Source of the DNA: Coix lacryma-jobi var. lacryma-jobi
Lineage: Eukaryota; Streptophyta; Magnoliopsida; Poales; Poaceae
Reading direction: 5' to 3'
DNA: 64,000 nt
NCBI GenBank assembly: GCA_009763385.1
Contig: CM019823.1
Location: 41,660,444 to 41,724,443 of the forward strand
Position numbers and translations under genes: made by a program. Every line of letters starts with the position of its first letter. Position 1 is the stretch's first letter. Shown here in pieces: positions 12,656 through 20,890 of this stretch. The notes under the pieces are model-generated. The model searched no databases and was not told the origin of the DNA. It saw only the letters and a program-made list of their open reading frames with translations.

Positions 12656-12727
12656 ATGGCAGATTCCTCAGTATGCCTTGGACCCTGCTGTGTGACCGTT
12701 GTTCAGGGGGAGGCCGGAGGCCGATGA
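12656..12727 (+). other. Conserved ~25-codon micro-ORF near the Tekay LTR end
   Basis: ATG lies just after an acceptor-like 'cccatgttgcag'. The 3' LTR version (29742-29819) and the solo LTR version (51662-51739) share CL-x-PCCVT and an acidic EADEA tail, with no indels between those two copies despite many substitutions. The 5' LTR copy differs slightly at its end. Function unknown. Confidence 0.4.
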
Positions 12728-13079
12728 GTGATTATTCACCCTCGGGCTGGGTGATGATGTATCTTTACCTTAAGTTGTTGTCATATGCTACTTGCCGACT
12801 CTATCTATTTGAACTATGGTCTGTAATAACTTCACTTTAATTTTATGTGGAACCCTGGTTTGTAAAACTATTGTTATCTAAGTCTTCCGCTATTTACTCC
12901 GATGTTACTTGTCAAAATGTTAAAGAGATTGTAACTGAATTGTGAGATGATCCTGCGGACAACGGGCACTGATGTAGCCCAGTAGCGGAACCGGTCCTAA
13001 CCTCTTGGCTGTACGGATCGACTGTCAGTGGTTGACGGTGATCAGTGGGCCATGGGATTAGAGCCGTTACGTTACAGAG

Positions 13080-13091
13080 TGGTATCGGAGC
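13080..13091 (+). other. Primer-binding site of Tekay (initiator tRNA-Met)
   Basis: TGGTATCGGAGC begins three bases after the 5' LTR. It is one base different from the common TGGTATCAGAGC, complementary to plant initiator tRNA-Met. Confidence 0.85.
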
Positions 13092-13387
13092 ATCTCACTA
13101 TGACGTTGCAATCTTTTGCGAAAACTTCAAAATGTTTTTTTTAACGGAAACTAAACTTGACTATTTTGAGTCAAATTGCTTCTCTCATCTCATCTTGTCT
13201 TTGGCAACTAGTAGCAAGACAACGGTATAAGCCCTATGTACCTTACCTTAGTAGTTGCATTGCCTTGTTCCGTAGGAACGATTCATGCATCATGTCACAT
13301 TCACTTAAGTTTATAAAAGAGTTCGTTGGGTTAGTATGCCTATACCTTTTTCTTGCTAGCCTTTCATCTATAACCTCTTGTCCAGAT

Positions 13388-13636
13388 ATGGCCATCATCA
13401 AGCGAACTGCCCGCAAGTCGACTGGACCGAACGGTGTGCCGCGTCACCAGCTGGCGCCTCGCACCGAGAAGAAGAGACTGGAGAATCCCAATGGTCGTCG
13501 CTTTCCCCGCCGCACCCGCAAGCAGCTGAAGGAGGAAATCAAAAATCTGAAGGCTGAAATGGAGAACATGGAGCATGACTTCTACCTTTCTCGCATGGAG
13601 TTTTATGAGGCACGAGCTTCCTTGGAACAGGCCTAA
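13388..13636 (+). CDS. Tekay upstream ORF ('orf0') with a histone H3 tail-like N-terminus
   Basis: 82-residue frame starting at an ATG two bases after a good splice acceptor (cctcttgtccag, ending 13385). Residues 1-13 are MAIIKRTARKSTG and residues 18-23 PRHQLA; histone H3 has MARTKQTARKSTG then PRKQLA one residue closer. The H3 positions K4, T6, A7, R8, K9, S10, T11, G12, P16, R17, Q19, L20 and A21 are matched; R2, T3, K14 and K18 are not. The rest is basic (GRRFPRRTRKQLKEE) and then a predicted coiled coil (NLKAEMENMEHDF). The frame stops at 13634-13636, but coiled-coil coding (IEQYNDMLHEEVHQL) and an acidic tail continue in other frames to about 13914, so this copy probably has frameshifts. 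Some Tekay-type elements are known to carry an extra ORF before gag. The H3 likeness is my observation and its function is unknown. Confidence 0.6.
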   Translation: MAIIKRTARKSTGPNGVPRHQLAPRTEKKRLENPNGRRFPRRTRKQLKEEIKNLKAEMENMEHDFYLSRMEFYEARASLEQA

Positions 13637-13914
13637 CCGGAACACGATTCGCGCTATCGAGCAGCGCAATGATGCTTGGACCCGGAGGACGTGGTCAGAG
13701 CCCAGCTCCATGGACTTTGCGCAATACACCGCCCAGATCGAGCAGTACAATGATATGCTTCACGAGGAAGTGCATCAACTGCATGATCAACTCCATCCCT
13801 TGGTACCCCCGTTATGGAAGACCCGAAGACGGAGTCGTGGAAGAACCTGAAGTGGAACACGAGCCCGATCAGATGAGGAAGTGGAACTGTGAAGATGTCC
13901 ACGTTGAAGTATGA
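13637..13914 (+). pseudogene. Out-of-frame continuation of Tekay orf0
   Basis: Two overlapping frames carry the expected continuation: RNTIRAIEQRNDAW and EQYNDMLHEEVHQLHDQLH (coiled coil) in one, and PEDGVVEEPEVEHEPDQM with a stop at 13912-13914 in the next. At least two single-base shifts separate them from the ORF start. Confidence 0.5.
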
Positions 13915-14188
13915 GATGAGAGGGAAGAGCCTGAGCTGATATCGAGGATGATGATGAGACGAAGAAGTTTGATATTCATCGATGCGGACTAGACTCCTTG
14001 TGTCTGTACCATTGCTTATCTAAACCTTAGACTAGATTTGGGCGTTAGTCTGTCTTGTTGCCCAGTTCTGGCATGTACTTTATTTTCACATCTTTCCTTT
14101 ACGGCCTGTATCATCTGTCAGACACATTATCAAGTCATCAGCTTTGTATCGAAGAAGCTATCAGTTGTGGTTGTTTGATTCTGGTGCA
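13915..14188 (+). other. Tekay internal spacer up to the protease active site; no gag
   Basis: No zinc knuckle or capsid-like frame fits in this 270-bp stretch. The last codons before the nested insertion read LFDSGA (14171-14188), the start of the retropepsin catalytic motif. The protease resumes after the inner element at 22557 with SHSFISR. Confidence 0.7.
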
Positions 14189-15826
14189 TGTTGACGTCCT
14201 TAAGTATCAATATATCTATCAAATAAATAGAGAAAAGGATCTAAATGAAACCACACACCCAGACTTAGGGTTTATCTGACAGGAATTCACGAGTTTTGCT
14301 GTTTATCTATTTCTGCAGGGAGGTTATCAGGAACATACTGAAGGAAGGCCCACATGTCGGGTTTAATGACGGATAATTAACGTAACCCCCAATTTTCCGT
14401 TATGTGGAAGAGTCCCGAAGCCACGGGAACGAGCGGGAGGCCGAACGGGCCGGGACCAGGGCGCCCGCCCTAGTCCCTTGGGACGCCCGCTCCTGCCCCC
14501 TACAGCCAATCAGGCTCGCCTCGAGGATTAGCTCCCGACCGACTAAAGGATTAAAGAAAACCGTCCGTTCAATGTCGGGTTGATCCAACGCCCGATTCAC
14601 CCGAAAAGACTAATAAGCAAGGCCCTGACCCTGGAGCAGGCACCTCTGTCTCATTATTCAGTTCATTAATCAGTCATCAGGAGGAGAGAGTCTTGATCAA
14701 GCCTAGAGCCACCACATCAACTAGATCTCTCGTGTTAGCTAGCTACATAGGATTAGAACTAGAAGGAGTCAATCTTCGATTGGTTCCCGGATCTGTCAAG
14801 AGGATTCCTGGTAATCTTCCTGTTCTTCAATTGTTCATCATTGTTCTCAATATTATGAATACTACTTTGTCTATTTAATATATTGAATATGACTTTGTCT
14901 ACTTGATTATATTAGCAATTATATTGTTCTTAGTTTATCGTAGTTATATGCTTGGCATAGTTAGATTGGATTATATACATGCCTAGGATCGTATAGCGTT
15001 TATCCATGTGCGCAGTGGTGAATGATAAATATTGTGTAGACGTGGTGTCTATACCGTCTTTATCTGCGATTGCACCCTATATGCCGGATCGGTGGGTAGT
15101 TCGCGATAGTGACAGCTCGTTGATTCTTATATAGTCCCCCTCTCGTGTATAGGGCAGGCAGAGCAACATTATTACAGGGGAGTGATTGCTATGTTCTTCA
15201 TCTTCCTTGCTAATATTCACTATGCATGGTGTAGTCTTTTCTCGCTATGATTGCCAAGTATAATTGCACTAACTATGATAATGCTAGACTTTATAGTTAA
15301 TAATTACTTAGGGAATATCTTTGTAGTTCATCCTAATTCCATGCTAATGACTTGCTAGAATATCTGTTGAGGTGCTTATCATTATTATATGTGGCTAGTT
15401 ATGCTGATCAGATTAATTATCCTTGTCACTATTCATATTTATCTATATTCTATGTGACATTATCCCTGTATGATGAGATAGATAGATGCTCTATATTATA
15501 CATGCAATGATAGATACTCAGTTCTATATTCTCATTCCACGATCAACTACGATGCTTAGAATCCCTTCCCAGTGGTAAAAATATAAATAACGATACCTGG
15601 AATACTTCCCGGTTAAATGCTGCATCGGTATTAATCTGTGCGCTTGCAGATTCCCTTTATTATTTATCTTGATGAGCAATTGCATATTTCAATACCGCGT
15701 CTCTCATGTCATGCTGGGATGACAACTTGGCTTAAGTGGCATGAGGGATAGGTTTGGCATTTTGGCGCCGTTATCAGAATTAGAGAATTAAGTCTACTTT
15801 GGTAATGACGTTAAGAATGCCCAACA
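14189..15826 (+). repeat. 5' LTR of the inner element (1638 bp)
   Basis: Direct repeat of 20891-22551. It is 23 bp shorter, mostly by single-base losses concentrated in the first ~700 bp; the rest is almost identical. Confidence 0.95.
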
Positions 15827-15834
15827 AGCATTTT

Positions 15835-15852
15835 TGGCGCCGTTGCCGGGGA
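15835..15852 (+). other. Primer-binding site of the inner element (tRNA-Asp)
   Basis: TGGCGCCGTTGCCGGGGA, 8 bp after the LTR, is complementary to the 3' end of plant tRNA-Asp. This primer is usual for Athila/Tat-type Ty3/gypsy elements. Confidence 0.85.
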
Positions 15853-16127
15853 AGGTTGATTTCTAAGTTGGAATGAATAAAGAACTTTGAGACATCCATT
15901 CGCATCACTAATATATTCGGCTTATCAATTCTCTCGTACAGTTTTACCCCTGCATTTTCCATTTTTTATTTTATTTCAGGGTGATGTATGAATAGAAGAC
16001 ATCTTCCAGACAACTTTGTTGACGACCCCGAAGCCTTATTCAGAAGAACAAGAGCCAAGCTCAAATCGTCAACACTTCAGCGCAAAACTTCATCAAATCA
16101 GAAGACCGCCGAAGTTTCGTCCGGAAC

Positions 16128-17018
16128 TTGTCAGCTGAATTCGAAGCTATGGCGAACAAGTCGATCCGCGAGTTCTCAGCTCCCACTACGGACAACATCC
16201 GCACTGGACCTGCTGTGGAGATTGACCGCAACTTCGAGCTCAAGCCTGTGCTCATCAACATGGTGCAAGCTAACCAGTTCTGTGGGAAGCCGCACGAGGA
16301 TGCTAGTGCTCATCGTCAACACTTCCTGGAGATCTGCAGCACTTTCACCATGGCTGATGTTCCTAGAGACGCCATACTACTTCGCCTTTTCCCATTCTCA
16401 CTGTTGGGGAGAGCGAAGCAGTGGTTCTACGCTACAAAGGAGAAGAATACTACGTGGGCACTCTGCTCCACGAACTTTCTAGCCAAGTTCTTTCCCATGG
16501 GCAAGACAAATGCTCTCCGTGGGAAGATTACAAGCTTTCAGCAACAGCACGATGAATCCGTTCCAGAAGCATGGGAGCGCTTTCAAGACTACATCCTAGA
16601 ATGTCCCCATCATGGAATGGAGAGTTGGCTGCTGATGCAGACATTCTATCATGGGCTCGTCAATAGTGCCCGTGAGACCATGGATGCTGCAGCTGGAGGA
16701 GCATTCCTATCACTCACCATACCACAAGCCACAGCTCTTGTGGAGAAGATGGCGTCCAACCAAGGTTGGAATGAAGAGAGAACTCAGACCCGCAAGAGAG
16801 GTGGAGGTATGCATCAGCTCAAGGAGGTAGACATGCTGTCTGCCAAGCTAGACCTACTCATGAAGAAGCTCGATGACCGAGCTGGAGAGAAGAAGGAAGT
16901 AATGCACGTCTACGACTCCCACATGACTTGTGAGGAGTGTGGAGGTGTTGGACATTCGGGCAATCACTGTCCCGAGTTGCTAGAGGACGTGAACTACATC
17001 AACAAACAACAACAATAA
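16128..17018 (+). CDS. Gag of the inner Athila-like element
   Basis: 296-residue frame of a plant retrotransposon Gag, the structural protein of cytoplasmic virus-like particles. The N-terminal part reads KSIREFSAPTTDNIRTGP; the retrotrans_gag core spans about residues 40-210 (FELKPVLINMVQANQFCG, LFPFSLLGRAKQWFY, ESVPEAWERFQDYI). A charged linker with predicted helix follows (LSAKLDLLMKKLDD) and then one CCHC knuckle (CEECGGVGHSGNHC) at about residues 270-283. The frame ends in a poly-Gln/Asn repeat; a one-base shift there separates it from further Asn/Gln-rich coding (17019-17125), so the original protein was probably longer. An upstream frame from 15988 overlaps it in another register and may be the original N-terminus. 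Confidence 0.85.
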   Translation: MSAEFEAMANKSIREFSAPTTDNIRTGPAVEIDRNFELKPVLINMVQANQFCGKPHEDASAHRQHFLEICSTFTMADVPRDAILLRLFPFSLLGRAKQWFYATKEKNTTWALCSTNFLAKFFPMGKTNALRGKITSFQQQHDESVPEAWERFQDYILECPHHGMESWLLMQTFYHGLVNSARETMDAAAGGAFLSLTIPQATALVEKMASNQGWNEERTQTRKRGGGMHQLKEVDMLSAKLDLLMKKLDDRAGEKKEVMHVYDSHMTCEECGGVGHSGNHCPELLEDVNYINKQQQ

Positions 17019-17265
17019 CTACTACAACCGTCCTCAGCAGAATCAAGGTTGGAATCAACAAAGGCCTAACTACTCAGGTAATTACCAAGGTAACAATTCT
17101 TTCAGTAATAATAATTATCTACCTTAAGAGAGTTAGTGTCTAATCAAGGAAGCTAATGGATAACATGTCTAAGAAATTGGCATCTAATGATAAAATTCTA
17201 GAAAATATAATTAATAGAATGGATAATTTTTCTACTGCCATCAAGAATCAAATTAGCTTTAATAA

Positions 17266-17742
17266 ATGATTGAATCTCAATTGAATCAAATAGCTGCTGC
17301 TGTTCCTGCTACTAACCCCGGTATACCATCACAACCGGATGCATTAGAATCTGCAAATCTTGTAGACATATTTGATGCAGGAGATTACTGGAGTAACCCC
17401 ATCATTGAGGTAAGTACTGAACTTCTGCCAGTCAAGAGAGGCGACCCAGGACGCCCCGTCATCCCGATCTCCATCGGCATGCGAGACTTCCCAGAAGCAC
17501 TCTGTGACTTTGGCTCAAGCGTCAACATCATGCCCAGGGTACTCTACGAAAAACTCTTTTCACAACCATTATTGGAAACAACCATGTGTTTGCAGCTTGC
17601 AGATAGGACACTAAGTTACCCAAGAGGAATCTTGAAGAACATCTGTGTCCGAGTTGGTTCCTCGTACGCTCCAGCAGACTTCGTAGTAATAGAGACCGGT
17701 TCTGACGAGAGGGCTCCCGTCATCCTAGGGAGGCCATTCTGA
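17266..17742 (+). CDS. First retropepsin-like region of the inner element
   Basis: 158-residue frame. Key phrases are EALCDFGSSVNIMPRVLYEKL (active-site region, with D-F-G-S in place of the usual D-T/S-G-A), MCLQLADRTLSYPRGIL and APVILGRPF at the end. These match the aspartic protease of plant Ty3/gypsy polyproteins. The stop comes immediately after LGRPF, where family members continue (LNT-x-x-A-x-I); the nucleotides after the stop still look coding in another frame. The substituted catalytic triad may make it inactive. Confidence 0.75.
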   Translation: MIESQLNQIAAAVPATNPGIPSQPDALESANLVDIFDAGDYWSNPIIEVSTELLPVKRGDPGRPVIPISIGMRDFPEALCDFGSSVNIMPRVLYEKLFSQPLLETTMCLQLADRTLSYPRGILKNICVRVGSSYAPADFVVIETGSDERAPVILGRPF

Positions 17743-17902
17743 ACACCACGGGAGCTGTCATCTATGCTAGTGCTGCCAAGATCAGTTTCCACATAAAGGG
17801 GAGGAAGGAAATGTTTCCTTCAAGAACAAGACCGTACAAATCCTAGAGCAACCCCAATATGAACCAAGGAGGACCAACAAGAGGAACAAGAGCAAGAAGC
17901 AA

Positions 17903-18647
17903 GTGTGGACCGAATCAGTTAAGATGGTCACTGCCGTGCACAAAGGTCAAGATCGCCAACTCAAGTCACCATTCTTGGACAAGAAGGACGACCCAGGTAT
18001 GCCAAGCATTTATTGCTCCATTAATGGGTACAACTTCTACAAGACACTATGCGACACTGGGTCGGGCGTCAACATAATGGCCAAGGTCACCTATGAACTG
18101 CTGTTCGGGAACCATGCCCTTGAAGCCGACATACATTCGTCTCCAGATGGCAGATCAGACATTCCGACAGGTTGAAGGTACAGTAACTGACGTCCCTGTC
18201 AAGATAGACGATCATTTTGTCCATACAGACTTTCAGGTTGTTGACATGGGAGAAGACGAGTATGATCCACCTATCATCCTTGGAAGACCGTTCCTCAGTA
18301 CTGTCAAAGCAATCATCTACATTGGAACTGGAGAAGTCCACATGCACTTCCCCTCTGAGAAGGTACGCCTTTACTTTACTGACCCCAACTACGTATTTGA
18401 AGAATCTAAGCAGGTCAGGACAAGGAGAAGGAGGCGGAACCGCAACCAGGAGCAACCGGTCATCAAGGATGGATGGGCAGACTACGAAGGAGAAGTGGTA
18501 AGATCTGAGGACATACCACTCAATCAGCACTGTCTTGAAGAGACCGAAGCACCAAGACAAGTGTGGAAAGAAAAGACAGTTGAACACGAGGAGGAGGCGC
18601 TGCCGGAACCACCGACTACGCCATCCACTGACTCCCAAGACAACTGA
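17903..18647 (+). CDS. Second retropepsin-like region of the inner element, in two overlapping frames
   Basis: Frame 17903-18175 holds KTLCDTGSGVNIMAKVTYELL, a more canonical D-T-G-S active site. Frame 18093-18647 continues with IRLQMADQTFRQVEG, DPPIILGRPFLSTVKAIIYIG, then a basic stretch (RTRRRRRNRN) and an acidic tail. A single-base shift near 18120 separates the two. Arrangement and wording parallel the first region (17266-17742) but the sequences are clearly diverged, so this is an old tandem duplication or a second acquired domain rather than a recent copy. No polymerase follows. Confidence 0.7.
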
Positions 18648-19961
18648 GTACACATAGAGTCCCGTTCGGAGGACTTAAAAATGCCGAACGCCTTGCCAAG
18701 AGGTAACTTGGTAGTTATCCATTTCCCTTCTCAGATATTTACTTAATAGTTTGTTTAGTTAATCATATTCATGTTATCTTAGAAAGAAAATAAAAATGTT
18801 AAAAAAAACTCTAGAAGCCCCATGTGAGTATACGAGTGGCATAAAACCCATAAGTACATTCACTGTGGTGGCATAAAAAAATAAATAAATATTTTCTTCT
18901 GCTTTATAAAATGAAAACATAAAAATAATCAAGGAGGCTCAACATGATAAAGGCTAGATATTTATGCTAACACTTAATCAGTTCCACAAGCTTTGTTGTC
19001 TATTTGAGCTTCACAGAATCCAAGAGGACTAGCAGATGGAGGACATTCTAATCGCTGTCAGGGTGCTGCCGACTTTCAAATACACCTCCGCTATCTGCTA
19101 GCTACATCAAGAGAAACTACGTCAAGATCCAGCTTGGGGGAGAGCACCCCCGTTATCTCGCTAAGTATTTCTATATCTATCTTTATATTTATACTTATAC
19201 TATATTAAAATAAAACGATGAAAAACCAAATAAAGATTTTGTGCTTATATATATATATATATATCTATATCTTTTGCTTAGTGTGTTTAATAAATAAATA
19301 AAGTGGCTATGCTAAAATGAATCTAGATAATAAAACTCTAGCATGGATATGATGAATAGTTGCTCTGCCTAATTTCAATTAGAAGTTCTCTCTCTAGTTT
19401 AGACATAACTGTTATTATTTAAAAGCTTACTCTAAACCTGAACTTGTGGGAAGAAAACTTGATCTAAAGTCTAAGTTGTTAACGGATATGATATGGAAAG
19501 GTCGAGCTGCTGTTTATCTATTCCTAGAGATGCTAGAATTCTGGAGAATTTTATCTTTGAAAATCTTTAAAATGCTACATGATGAGTTCCTTTATGATGA
19601 GAGTTTAAATTCCTACCACGGCCATACATACATGCTTGCTAGACTTTAAGCCATACATTTGCTTTTACTACTTATGAGCATTGAGTGTAGTCAAGCTGTG
19701 TAGACCCTTAGGAGCTTGTCATGTGGTTAAATCAAGATTCACTTGCACGTTCACTCATATATGCTGCTTCTACTCCGGAAGTACGCATCCACATACATCC
19801 ATTCCCATCTCCAGATCCACACAAAATTATTCTACTCCTAACCCGGGAGAGAATAGCCAAAAACATTTTCCTATTTCCTGTTATTCCCTGTGAAATAAAT
19901 GCTCAAGTTATTTTGGTTACTACCACTTGCTAAATTGTTCTAAGGAGATGAGTGCTCTATC

Positions 19962-20103
19962 CGAGGAAATAAAAAGGGGCAAGTGCCCGGAACCTCGAAA
20001 AGAAAAATATTACGAGGAAATAAAAAGGAGCAAGTGCTCGGAACCTCGATGAAAAAAAAAAGTGAAAAAGTGTGAGAAGAGAGGTAAAAATGGACAAGTG
20101 TCC
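19962..20103 (+). repeat. Three related hairpins with AAGT loops
   Basis: GGGC-AAGT-GCCC (19977-19988), GAGC-AAGT-GCTC (20028-20039) and GGAC-AAGT-GTCC (20092-20103). The first two also share an outer CGAGG...CCTCG stem. The stem changes are compensatory. Confidence 0.6.
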
Positions 20104-20874
20104 GACAGTAGAATTAGGGGTACAAGATACCCACCTGAGAGGAAAGAAAAAAAAAATAATAAATAAAAATATAGAGCATCTCATCCTCCTCAAAGAGCAC
20201 CAAAAGCAAGAAAGGTATGTATCCCCTCAAAAAGAGCAAAAGTAGAATTAGACACTCTCCACCATTATCACCATTATCACCATTATCACCATACACCATT
20301 CATTCACCACACATGCACATCTTGATTTGACTTATTGACTTGTTTCTCTGGATCCATGGTTTGACTATGCAATAAATGTCTTGTAAGTATGTATACCTTA
20401 TCTCCCACCTATGAGCTCCAGATATCAAAAACCTTATTAGGATAGGTTGAGAGAGAAGGCAATGTCACTCTGCCTTATACCACAAATACTACATACTTTG
20501 CTTTGAGAGAAGGCAAACACCATTACTGCCTTGGTGAGGATCCAGAAATACCACAAATGAGAGACCTGAGAGAGTCATACAAGGAATCTCTGAGTTTTAT
20601 TTGAAAATCTGCAAAAACTCCAGAGCTATAGCTGATCAAGAATAAGAGACATGGCGCTTGACTAGACTGTTCTATCTTTTAACCGCTCAAGACAAAGGTG
20701 ACAGTTGCAAGCCCCATAGTGAAAGGCACAATGAGTAAGTTTTAAGTCTTGACAGTTTACTCTAATTCAGAGATAAGACTCTATTTGAAAGCATGTGTAC
20801 CGTCAAAATTCAAAAGCATTCAGCAACTTCTGATCCATCACTGAGACTATCCTTGCTCAGGGACGAGCAAGAGG

Positions 20875-20890
20875 TAAGCTTGGGGGAGTT
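20875..20890 (+). other. Polypurine tract of the inner element
   Basis: agcttgggggagttt lies immediately 5' of the 3' LTR start at 20891, the normal place for the plus-strand primer. Confidence 0.75.

Larger units (their letters stand above)
8827..13076 (+). repeat. 5' LTR of the Tekay element (4250 bp)
   Basis: Direct repeat of 25901-30161. The LTR contains AT-rich U3 modules (9190-9640), a TATA box at 9979-9986, GC-rich repeats with 'cgagcctcaccct' and 'ttcgcccgagcc' motifs (10340-10660), a splice-donor-like GTAAGC at 10421 and short conserved frames (11479-11612; 12656-12727). It differs from the 3' LTR mainly by one-base indels. Confidence 0.95.
18654..20890 (+). other. Non-coding 3' internal region of the inner element
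   Basis: 2.2 kb with no recognisable reverse transcriptase or integrase. It contains a TA run at about 19248-19265, three related small hairpins (19977-20103), a CACCATTAT repeat (about 20261-20295) and ends in the purine-rich tract aagcttgggggagttt next to the 3' LTR. Confidence 0.7.
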
